From: an uncultured Clostridium sp. | GTDB taxonomy: Bacteria > Bacillota > Clostridia > TANB77 > CAG-508 | Direction: 5' to 3' | Length of the DNA: 64,000 nt | Assembly: GCA_900552555.1 (NCBI GenBank) | Contig: URZW01000004.1 | Location: 1-64,000, forward strand | In this document: piece by piece, positions 1 to 7,491 of the stretch | Layout: the number at the start of each line of letters is the position of its first letter | Numbering within the stretch: the first letter of the stretch is position 1 | Made by a program: the position numbers and the translations under genes | The notes under the pieces: model-generated | Seen by the model: only the letters and a program-made list of their open reading frames with translations | The model's database searches: none | Told to the model about the DNA's origin: nothing

Positions 1-638
1 TATTCTAAAAAGCAAACTATAACACTTAATGAAAATACTTATGATTATGAAATATAATTTCTTGGGCAAATGCAAATTATGTAGGGCGGTACTGGTCCGA
101 GTCTAAAGAAGTAGGTGGTAGCTTTAGAGCCTATATTGTAGTAGGTTATATTATGGCAATAGCTGGATTTACTATGGTATATGGTTATATTTTACTACTT
201 ATCTCTCCATTCTTTTTACAATTAGCAAATGTAAATCAAGATACAATTTTGATGTTTGAACAGCTCTCATCAGATTTGATTTATCTATTTTGCGTGGTAA
301 CTGTAATTCCAACTGGTTTTTACATTTGGATTCGAAGTTTAAAGAATTTTTGGGAAGAGAAGACTTTGTCCAACGGTTTGACTGCCGGTTGGAACTCCTA
401 TGCTCAAATTCACAATACTGTGAGTGCAGCACGAAATGTACCAAGTGCTATAAGTAGAGTTGCAGAAACTCTTTTTGGTGGCAAAGGGAAGAAAAAAGGC
501 AATACTATAATTGTTCTATTAGCAATTTTTGTCTTAATACTTGCTATCTTTGGTGGATATTTTACTGCATCTGCAATTATGAAAAAAGCAGATCGTGAGT
601 ACGATATGTTTGCTAATATTCAAGAAAAAAGAGACTGA
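1..638 (+). pseudogene. Membrane protein of unknown function, 5' partial, probably frameshifted
   Basis: No family recognised. The first reading frame runs in from the left edge and stops at TAA 55-57. A second frame is open from 51 to 638, but its first ATG is at 153, although the peptide before it (SWANANYVGRYW, then KEVGGSF) looks fully protein-like and lacks a start codon. Removing one TA from the ATATA run at 52-56 joins both frames, so I read one gene with a 2-base slippage or a sequencing error. From the ATG at 153 there are about 161 residues with three hydrophobic stretches (about 5-25, 40-60 and 118-142) and a short charged C-terminal tail. A minimal alternative is two genes with a non-ATG start. 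A terminator follows directly. Confidence 0.55.
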
Positions 639-650
639 AAACTTATCTCA

Positions 651-700
651 AAAAGAGACTTTGGAATATGTGAATTATCACATTTCCTTGGTCTCTTTTA
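651..700 (+). terminator. Intrinsic terminator after the first gene
   Basis: AAAAGAGAC pairs with GTCTCTTTT at the base, and TGGAATATGTGA with TCACATTTCC above it, followed by TTTTATTTTA. It lies 12 bases after the stop at 638. Confidence 0.8.
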
Positions 701-755
701 TTTTATCAGTTTGTTTTATATTCTTTGTAATTTTCCAAATTATTATTTAGCTATT

Positions 756-1055
756 TTATTGCATTTTATACTCGGATTTATCTGGTTCGCTTATTTCTCC
801 ATCTGTGACATTGTTAAATTCATATTCAAAATCTTTAGATATTTCCTTTATTTCGCCATTTTCATTTACTTCTTCTACTATTTTTGTTGTTAGTCCTGTA
901 TCTTTTTCAACATATATTGTCATTTTTGTGGTATTTGTATTATAAAGGAAATTTGTGTTCATCTTACTTGATAACATATAATAATCTTTTCCGTCTATCT
1001 TTTTGGTTTTAATACTTGTAACTATTGCATTTACAATTAATTCCCTTTTTGACAT
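756..1055 (-). pseudogene. Truncated copy of the anchored protein at 3482-4228
   Basis: The 99 residues match the C-terminal 40% of the 248-residue protein encoded at 3482-4228, with only a few substitutions. The N-terminal anchor, start codon and ribosome binding site are missing. Aligning the copies shows one clean deletion of about 443 bases: in this copy GGATT at 1066-1070 is joined directly to the TGTTTTTTATG that in the intact copy lies upstream of the start (about 4249). The first ATG here is an internal Met of the full protein and has no ribosome binding site. It is almost certainly a remnant, left in the downstream position after the tag gene exactly as in the intact copy. Confidence 0.8.
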
Positions 1056-1115
1056 ACTATAAGCTGGATTTGTTTTTTATGTTCAAATTTTATCATATTA
1101 GAAATACATTATCAA

Positions 1116-1670
1116 TTATTTTTTCAAAAAACATCCTTCTTCATGTGAATATATCACTCCTATTGCTTGCAAATAAGAGTATATAATTGTTGTTCCAACA
1201 AATTTCATTCCACGCCTTTTCAAATCTTTTGAAATTTCATCTGATAGTTCTGAACTTGTCTTATCTATTTCATATACAATGTTATTATCTGTAAAATGCC
1301 ATATATAATTAGAAAATGTTTTGTATTCTTTTTGTATTTCTTTAAATACCTTGCTATTATTTATAGCAGCATTTATTTTTAGTTTATTTCTAATTATGTT
1401 AGAATTTTCTAATAACTCTTGAATTTTTCTTTCATCATAGTTAATTATTTTATCTATATCAAAATTATCAAATGCTTCTTTAAAAGCTTCCCTTTTATTT
1501 AAAACGCATTCCCATGATAGTCCTGCTTGAAATGATTCTAGTATAAGCATTTCAAATAAATATTTGTCTTCATATGATGGTTGTCCCCATTCTTCGTCAT
1601 GATATTTTATGTATAATTCATTTTGTTGATTGCACCATTTACATCTGTTTTTGTTATCTTTACATATCAT
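1116..1670 (-). CDS. tag: DNA-3-methyladenine glycosylase I (copy 1)
   Basis: Removes 3-methyladenine from alkylated DNA as the first step of base excision repair. The 184 residues are the normal length. Zinc ligands of the family are present: Cys10 (RCKWC), His24 (KYHDEEWG), and the C-terminal His176 and Cys180 in HEEGC. The base-recognition segment LILESFQAGLSWE is intact. The start overlaps the end of the upstream hydrolase gene (1660-2664) by 11 bases, so the two are probably translationally coupled. A near-identical second copy lies at 4294-4848; both copies look functional. Confidence 0.9.
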   Translation of the reverse strand: MICKDNKNRCKWCNQQNELYIKYHDEEWGQPSYEDKYLFEMLILESFQAGLSWECVLNKREAFKEAFDNFDIDKIINYDERKIQELLENSNIIRNKLKINAAINNSKVFKEIQKEYKTFSNYIWHFTDNNIVYEIDKTSSELSDEISKDLKRRGMKFVGTTIIYSYLQAIGVIYSHEEGCFLKK

Positions 1671-2664
1671 ATTCTAAATTCACCCATTCAAATATTTTAT
1701 TATAATATGTTTCTGGTTCTCTATATTTTTCGTCAGTATGACCAGCTCCACTTATAATTAATTTTTCTTTTTTGCAACTTGCTGCATCAAATAATCTTTC
1801 GCACATGTATTCTGGCACAAAATCATCATTGCTTCCATGGATAAATAATATTGGTGTTTTACTCTTTTTTACTTGTTCTAGTGCTGAAGCTTCTTTTATG
1901 TCATATTTTGCTTTTCTTTTTGCTACTATTTCAAACATATTCAAAACTGGAAATTCTGGTAAGTTAAATCTTGCTTTTGCTTCTGATGCAAATATATCCC
2001 AAACTGATGTGTATCCGCTGTCTGCAATTGTGTATTTTACATTTGAAGGTAGTTCATCTCCGGAAGCCATTAATACTGTTGCAGCACCCATTGAAGAACC
2101 ATGTAATATAATTTTTGCATCTTTATTTTCTTCTATAATTAAATTAATCCAATTCTGTAAATCGTCTTTTTCTAGCCATCCCATTCCTAAGTATTCTCCG
2201 TCACTTTCTCCACATGCTCTCATACTTGGAATTAATACATTATATCCTTTTTTTGAGAATTGTTCTCCTATTGGTAATACGCTTTCTGTACTTGCTCTGT
2301 ATCCATGTAATATTATTACCCATTTATCTGTTTGTTTATCTTGCAAATATTCTGTTCCTCTTAATGTTATGTTATCATTTGCTTTTATCTCAACAGTTTT
2401 TTGCACTGATTCTTCACTCCAAATTTTTGAACTTTCTTTTGCCAGTTTTCTATTATTTTCTATTATTTGTTCATCTTCACCTTGTATTTCTATTTTTGTT
2501 TCTTCACTTACTTTTCTATCTCCTCCTGCTCCACTTCTTGCTATTGCATAATTTACAAAGTAGTTTCCTATTCCTTCTGTTAATACTATACCTAAAATTA
2601 TTAATATTACTAATATGATTGCTGTAATTTTTATTACTTTTTTTGTTTTATTTACTCTGTTCAT
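1660..2664 (-). CDS. Membrane-anchored alpha/beta hydrolase
   Basis: The 334 residues begin with a membrane segment (about 9-31), then an extracellular or periplasm-facing alpha/beta hydrolase domain of the type seen in YqkD/BEM46-like proteins. The oxyanion turn ILHGYRAS (118-125), the nucleophile elbow GSSMGA with Ser191, an acid at about Asp280-281 (HGSNDDFVP) and His309 (GAGHTDE) complete the triad. The substrate cannot be told from sequence. A GGGGAG ribosome binding site precedes the ATG. It is co-transcribed with tag copy 1, whose start it overlaps. Confidence 0.8.
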   Translation of the reverse strand: MNRVNKTKKVIKITAIILVILIILGIVLTEGIGNYFVNYAIARSGAGGDRKVSEETKIEIQGEDEQIIENNRKLAKESSKIWSEESVQKTVEIKANDNITLRGTEYLQDKQTDKWVIILHGYRASTESVLPIGEQFSKKGYNVLIPSMRACGESDGEYLGMGWLEKDDLQNWINLIIEENKDAKIILHGSSMGAATVLMASGDELPSNVKYTIADSGYTSVWDIFASEAKARFNLPEFPVLNMFEIVAKRKAKYDIKEASALEQVKKSKTPILFIHGSNDDFVPEYMCERLFDAASCKKEKLIISGAGHTDEKYREPETYYNKIFEWVNLEYDM

Positions 2665-2736
2665 CTTTCTCCCCTTTTAACCTTTGTTTAAATTGGTATC
2701 GTGCTTTTCCTTAAATTTTTTTCTTAATTATTCTAT

Positions 2737-3399
2737 TTATTGCAAATTATAGTAATCATTTAGAGACTTATAATATGGTCTAGGTGCATTTCCAATTTTG
2801 TATAATTCTCCTTTTTTAGCGTCTTTTATAATTTTATGTGCTGGTTCAAAATATGCATCCATACTATCAGCATAATTTATTATAATAACTTCCAACATTT
2901 TTTGTAATACCAACGCTCCCCATTCACTATATTCATTCATATGACTTCCTACCATATGTATTACTTGATTTTTAAATTCTTCATTAATTTCAAAGTCTTT
3001 TAAATAATTTTCTATTATATGTGTTCCTTCATATGAATGTCCTAGTAAAGCAGCACTATTTCCATTTACTGCTTCATAATTATTATCTTTAAAATCATTA
3101 AAGTCATTGCATTTTCCTATGTCATGAACTAATGCACCAAATATTACTAAGTCTTTATCTACTTCTAATTCTTTGTACATATCACATATCCCAATAGCAT
3201 TTCTTGTTACACTATACATATGAAATAACAACCCTCCTGCATAATAATGGTGTGAACCTGGTGTTGCAGGTTTGTTAATTAGTTGTACTTTATAGTCTTT
3301 ATATACTCTTTTAGCTACATCTCTTAGAATTGGATTTTGTATTTTATTACTATATTCTATACATTTATTATATATTTCTTCTAATTCTTCTTTTTCCAT
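2737..3399 (-). CDS. HD-domain phosphohydrolase, YhaM-like
   Basis: A 220-residue metal-dependent HD-superfamily protein. The metal motif is seen as His60 (GGLLFHMYSV), the His-Asp pair 92-93 in VHDIGK, and later histidines in GHSYEGTHIIE and GSHMNEYSEWGAL. The order and spacing resemble the C-terminal half of the YhaM 3'-to-5' exoribonucleases, but there is no N-terminal OB-fold, so a nuclease role is uncertain and a nucleotide phosphohydrolase is equally possible. It starts after AAGGAG with 5 bases' spacing. It stands between the two copies of the duplicated block. Confidence 0.7.
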   Translation of the reverse strand: MEKEELEEIYNKCIEYSNKIQNPILRDVAKRVYKDYKVQLINKPATPGSHHYYAGGLLFHMYSVTRNAIGICDMYKELEVDKDLVIFGALVHDIGKCNDFNDFKDNNYEAVNGNSAALLGHSYEGTHIIENYLKDFEINEEFKNQVIHMVGSHMNEYSEWGALVLQKMLEVIIINYADSMDAYFEPAHKIIKDAKKGELYKIGNAPRPYYKSLNDYYNLQ

Positions 3400-3481
3400 T
3401 TTTTCTCCTTACTTCTTTAGCCTTAGCACTATTCGTAAAATTGCTTCATTCTCTTTATTAAACCTCTTTTATTACAATTTT

Positions 3482-4228
3482 TTAGCTATTTTCTTGCATT
3501 TTATACTCAGAATTGTCTGGTTCACTTATATCTTCATCTGTGACATTGTTAAATTTATACTCAAAATCTTTATATATTTCCTTTATTTCTCCATTTTCAT
3601 TTACTTCTTCTACTATTTTTGTTGTTAGCCCTGTATCTTTTTCAACATATATTGTCATTTTTGTAGTGTTTGTATTATAAAAGAAATTTGTATTCATCTT
3701 ACTTGATAATATATAATAATCTTTTCCGTCTATCTTTTTTGTTTTAATACTTGTAACTATTGCATTTATAATCATTTCACTTTTTGACATACTATAAGCT
3801 GGATTACTAATTGTTGTATATGATGATTCTGTTTCTTTTTCTATATGTGCACCTCTAACTGCTGTTTTTTCATTATATTCGTTCATTACTTTAACACCAT
3901 TTACTTCAGTAAACATTTTTCTTTTTTCTGGATATGTTATTTCAGTTATTTTGGCATTCTTTCCTTCTGGAGTTGTTTTTTCCATTACTAATTTGCTTAC
4001 ATCATCTTTTATATATCTTTCTATTGATGCTGTGTAATTTTTTTCGTCTATAAAAGTTGTTTTTATATAGAGATTGTTGCTATTATTTTCTAATTCTGTT
4101 ACCTTTTTATCAATTTCCGAAAGTATTATAATTCTTCTTGCTACAATAGCAATAAAAATACATACTATAATTGCTATAACTAATAATAAAATTTTTAGAC
4201 ATTTTGTTTTTGCTTTTGTTTTTTCCAT
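3482..4228 (-). CDS. Membrane-anchored protein of unknown function, LolA-like fold possible
   Basis: The 248 residues have an N-terminal membrane anchor (about 10-32) and no lipobox cysteine. The rest is an extracytoplasmic domain rich in alternating beta-type segments ending in KMTIYVEKDTGL, DFEYKFNNVTD and ISEPD. Strands followed by a conserved ending of this type recall LolA/LppX-like lipid-binding domains, but this is only a fold-level impression. The gene lies downstream of tag copy 2 with about 65 bases between. A deleted copy lies at 756-1055. It starts after AAGGGG. Confidence 0.6.
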   Translation of the reverse strand: MEKTKAKTKCLKILLLVIAIIVCIFIAIVARRIIILSEIDKKVTELENNSNNLYIKTTFIDEKNYTASIERYIKDDVSKLVMEKTTPEGKNAKITEITYPEKRKMFTEVNGVKVMNEYNEKTAVRGAHIEKETESSYTTISNPAYSMSKSEMIINAIVTSIKTKKIDGKDYYILSSKMNTNFFYNTNTTKMTIYVEKDTGLTTKIVEEVNENGEIKEIYKDFEYKFNNVTDEDISEPDNSEYKMQENS

Positions 4229-4293
4229 AATCTTTTCCCCTTTTCCTTTGTTTTTTATGTCTAAATTTTATCATATTAAAAATACATTATCAA

Positions 4294-4848
4294 TTATTTT
4301 TTCAAAAAACATCCTTCTTCGTGTGAATATATTACTCCAATTGCCTGTAAATAAGAGTAAATAATTGTTGTTCCCACAAATTTCATTCCACGCTTTTTCA
4401 AGTCTTTTGAAATTATATCAGATAGTTCTGAACTGGTTTTATCTATTTCATACACAATGTTATTATCTGTAAAATGCCATATGTAATTAGAAAATGTTTG
4501 ATATTCTTTTTGTATTTCTTTAAATATTTTGCTATTATTTATTGCTGCATTTATTTTTAGTTTATTTCTAATTATGTTAGAATTTTCTAATAATTCTTTG
4601 ATTTTTTCATCATCATAATTGCATATTTTGTCTATTTCAAAATTATCAAATGCTTCTTTAAAAGCTTCCCATTTATTTAAAACACATTCCCATGACAAAC
4701 CCGCTTGAAATGATTCAAGTATTAACATTTCAAATAAATATTTGTCTTCATATGATGGTTGTCCCCATTCTTTATCGTGATATTTTATGTATAATTCATT
4801 TTTGGGATTACACCACTTGCATCTATTTTTGTTATCTTTGTATATCAT
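4294..4848 (-). CDS. tag: DNA-3-methyladenine glycosylase I (copy 2)
   Basis: The second complete TAG protein, 184 residues, differs from copy 1 (1116-1670) at only about 15 positions. Cys10, His24, His176 and Cys180 (zinc site) and the LESFQAGLSWE segment are all kept. Its start is 9 bases after the stop of the GNAT gene (4858-5376), so it is likely translated from the same message. The sequence AATTCACCCATTCAA just upstream of the start is shared with copy 1 and marks one end of the duplicated block. Confidence 0.9.
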   Translation of the reverse strand: MIYKDNKNRCKWCNPKNELYIKYHDKEWGQPSYEDKYLFEMLILESFQAGLSWECVLNKWEAFKEAFDNFEIDKICNYDDEKIKELLENSNIIRNKLKINAAINNSKIFKEIQKEYQTFSNYIWHFTDNNIVYEIDKTSSELSDIISKDLKKRGMKFVGTTIIYSYLQAIGVIYSHEEGCFLKK

Positions 4849-4857
4849 ATTTAAAAT

Positions 4858-5376
4858 TCACCCATTCAATTCTTTTATTACAATGTATCTATCTAAGTCA
4901 CCATACATCTTTGTTCTACATTTTACTTCATAACCTATTTTTAGTAAACTGTTTAAACTTGCAATATTGTCTGGATGAACAGTCGCTAATATATATTTTT
5001 TATGATACCTGCTTTTTATTATTTTTTCTGCCTTTTGGATCATCTTAATATATAAATGATTTCCTCTGTATGCACTATCTACTGCACCATTAGATAGTTC
5101 TATGCATATATCTGTTTGTTCCTCCAGATTTACTTTTTTTATTATATCTTTTTCCTTTTTTAGATTGTTGTTTATAATTAAAAATCCAACAATTTTATTT
5201 TTGTCAACTGCTTTTATTATTATTTCACTGTTTTCTAATCGTTTTTTCAACCATTCTTGATTTATTGAGTCTATAATATACCAGTCTTTATTTTCTAATT
5301 TGTCCCAAACTTCTTGCTTTAGTTTAATGATTTTATCTATATCGTTAATTGTTGCTTCTTCTATCAATATCTCCAC
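4858..5376 (-). CDS. GNAT-family N-acetyltransferase
   Basis: A 172-residue acetyl-CoA-dependent acetyltransferase. The start is GTG, chosen because AGGAG lies 7 bases before it. The core shows strands IVGFLII and DICIELSNGAVDSAYRG, and the helix and loop HLYIKMIQKAEKI corresponds to the CoA-binding region. The strand AIL-like ILATVHPDNIASLNSLLKIGYEV is the typical motif A/B end of the fold (seen here in two pieces). The acceptor is unknown. It is the first gene of a unit with tag copy 2. Confidence 0.75.
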   Translation of the reverse strand: MEILIEEATINDIDKIIKLKQEVWDKLENKDWYIIDSINQEWLKKRLENSEIIIKAVDKNKIVGFLIINNNLKKEKDIIKKVNLEEQTDICIELSNGAVDSAYRGNHLYIKMIQKAEKIIKSRYHKKYILATVHPDNIASLNSLLKIGYEVKCRTKMYGDLDRYIVIKELNG

Positions 5377-5421
5377 TTTTTTTCTCCTAAAAATCTTTTT
5401 TATGTGATTATATTACCATAA

Positions 5422-5452
5422 AAGCAGATAATTATCAACTAATTATCTGCTT
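5422..5452 (-). terminator. Intrinsic terminator of the MFS gene
   Basis: A 13-base stem AAGCAGATAATTA / TAATTATCTGCTT with a 5-base loop, followed on the minus strand by TTTTATGG. It lies 60 bases after the MFS stop. Confidence 0.8.
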
Positions 5453-5511
5453 AAAATAACATTGTAGTAATCCTCCAGCACAATATTCTTGAAATCTGAT
5501 TATTAATCCTG

Positions 5512-6657
5512 CTATTGTTGTTCTTTTTTAGTATAAAAGTTTATTGCTATTGTAGAAACTATTGACAATGCAAATATTATATAAAATATGTTTGTTCCAA
5601 TATATTTTGCTGCTATTGATAAAATAGCTAATATAATAACTTCAGTAAAACATAAGCTCATTTGCCCAGCTGTTGATAATAATTCATTATCTTCTTTTGA
5701 GTCTTTTATTATATTTTGTATTGATGTTGTAATTGATGTCTCATATACTTTTCCAAAATTATCACTTAAAGTTTTATTAACTGAAATCAATATTTTATTT
5801 CTAGCAAATAAATATATTGCAGTTATTGTAACTCTTATAGCTGATACAAAATTATTTGCTTTTCTTAAATTTTTGTCTGTGTATTTTCCAATTAAAGTTA
5901 TTGTTATAACTTGAAATAATAATGATACTATTATTATTGTTGAAAATGCTGCAAAGTCTTGTAAAATTATGTACAAATACAATGGTGCAAATAGTCTTTC
6001 TATTATATGATTTGTTCTTAATGCATAAATAATTTTGTAGTTGCTTTTACTATTTAACAAATATTTTATGCTCTCTGTAAATGTATTTTCTTTTTTTTCT
6101 GGTTTATAATCTATTTTTAATATAGAAATATACTGTAATAAGAAGAAAATTACTATAAAGATAAATAATACTAAATTATTATTGCTTATTACTCCCCATG
6201 CCACCAAACAGCTTGCTAGTACAGTTCCTAATATTTTACTTATATTATAAAAACTATTAAATCGCCCTCTATGTTCATTTTCTACATATCTACTTGATAA
6301 TGCATCTGATGATGGATTTGATAGTCCCATAAGTCCAATTGAAAATATAAATATTGCAATGTTTCTATATAAACTTTCACTATTTAGCATGAAATATGAG
6401 TTTATTATACTAAATATATTTGAAATTAATATACATTTTGCAATTCCAATTTTATTTGATATCGTTATAAAAAATGGTGATATTAGTCCAGTTATTAGGA
6501 ATCTAATTCCATAAATTAATAATATAAACCAAATTGGTAGTCCTGCTTTGTACAGCATAACTGTTCCAAATGTTTCACTTAATGCGTTTGCAAAATTATA
6601 GAAAAATATGCTCATATACATATATTTGTATTCTTTTTTATAAAAATATTCTTTCAT
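5512..6657 (-). CDS. Major facilitator superfamily transporter
   Basis: A 381-residue polytopic membrane protein with 10 to 12 predicted hydrophobic segments spread through the length, and a basic central loop (DYKPEKKEN) dividing two halves as in MFS permeases. A short loop motif NKIGIAKC after the second segment and GKYTDKNLRKA in the second half fit the MFS inter-helix loops. The substrate cannot be inferred; such isolated permeases are often drug exporters. The start follows GGAG with 6 bases' spacing. It is a single gene with its own terminator. Confidence 0.7.
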   Translation of the reverse strand: MKEYFYKKEYKYMYMSIFFYNFANALSETFGTVMLYKAGLPIWFILLIYGIRFLITGLISPFFITISNKIGIAKCILISNIFSIINSYFMLNSESLYRNIAIFIFSIGLMGLSNPSSDALSSRYVENEHRGRFNSFYNISKILGTVLASCLVAWGVISNNNLVLFIFIVIFFLLQYISILKIDYKPEKKENTFTESIKYLLNSKSNYKIIYALRTNHIIERLFAPLYLYIILQDFAAFSTIIIVSLLFQVITITLIGKYTDKNLRKANNFVSAIRVTITAIYLFARNKILISVNKTLSDNFGKVYETSITTSIQNIIKDSKEDNELLSTAGQMSLCFTEVIILAILSIAAKYIGTNIFYIIFALSIVSTIAINFYTKKEQQ

Positions 6658-6751
6658 TTTTTACTCCTAATATTTGTAAAACTTTATTAATAATATTATT
6701 TTCTTTGTATTTCGTCAATAATTTTAGATAATTTTTTATGAAAATTTTTTA

Positions 6752-7474
6752 TTATGAATTATTAAATTGTGATAACATCCATTTTATTACCTCTTCTTTA
6801 ATTGCCATATACTCATCTTTATCAAATTGCATATTTGCAATGCAATACCTTCTGTTTGAAATATGAGAGCAAAACATACACTCATGAAGAGAATTTGCAT
6901 CTTGTATAAAAAATGAATTGCTAATTTTTGCAGAACATATAACATTGTAACTGCTAGAACAACTATTAGAATCAGACACCCTAATTGAATAATTACAATC
7001 AGAACTTCTTTGACATCCAATAATATAATCTGAATTTGAACATCCATCAGTAAAAATTACATTTTTACAATTTCTACAATCTTGGCTTCTGTATATGTTT
7101 TCACAATTATAAATTGTATCACTTTTTGAAACATTTATACTATCATAAATTCTTTCAGTTGTAGTATAATTTATTTTATCCCAATTTTTTATAATATCGT
7201 CAATAGAACTAATTTCTTTTTTTGTTCTCATCCATCCTTTATATTCATCATATTTTTTCATATTTGTTTGACTAATATATTTATTCGAATTTATTGAAGA
7301 TGCCCATGTTTCATCTCCTGTAACTGCATCTATAACTTTATTAGGCAACTTTATATCAAAAGCACATTCCGATAAAAGTTCTTCAATTTTTACTGGACAT
7401 TTTTGTCCAAATATTTCCATAAATATTTCATTTATAGTATTTTGACATTGTTTATCATTCATTTCTAATCTCAT
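6752..7474 (-). CDS. Cys-rich repeat (beta-helix-like) protein, unknown function
   Basis: The 240 residues split in two. About 1-105 is a helical or mixed domain with two early cysteines. About 110-215 is a run of short turns with regularly spaced Cys and Ser or Asn (NCENIYRSQDCRNCKN, DGCSNSDYIIGCQRSSDC), which looks like a right-handed parallel beta-helix carrying cysteines. The end, RRYCIANMQFDKDEYMAIK, matches the tail of Cys-rich proteins I know mostly from candidate-phyla genomes, often mislabelled CAIB/BAIF. It begins 17 bases after the ATPase gene (7492-9363) and is probably co-transcribed with it. Metal binding by the cysteines is possible but not shown. The start is either here or at Met5. 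Confidence 0.6.
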   Translation of the reverse strand: MRLEMNDKQCQNTINEIFMEIFGQKCPVKIEELLSECAFDIKLPNKVIDAVTGDETWASSINSNKYISQTNMKKYDEYKGWMRTKKEISSIDDIIKNWDKINYTTTERIYDSINVSKSDTIYNCENIYRSQDCRNCKNVIFTDGCSNSDYIIGCQRSSDCNYSIRVSDSNSCSSSYNVICSAKISNSFFIQDANSLHECMFCSHISNRRYCIANMQFDKDEYMAIKEEVIKWMLSQFNNS

Positions 7475-7491
7475 TCCTTCTTTGTTATAAA

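Noticed and set aside
1772..2551. A 259-codon plus-strand frame opposite the alpha/beta hydrolase
   Set aside because: It is a shadow of a clear minus-strand gene. Its Ser/Phe-rich composition with few charged residues is typical of antisense reading in AT-rich DNA.
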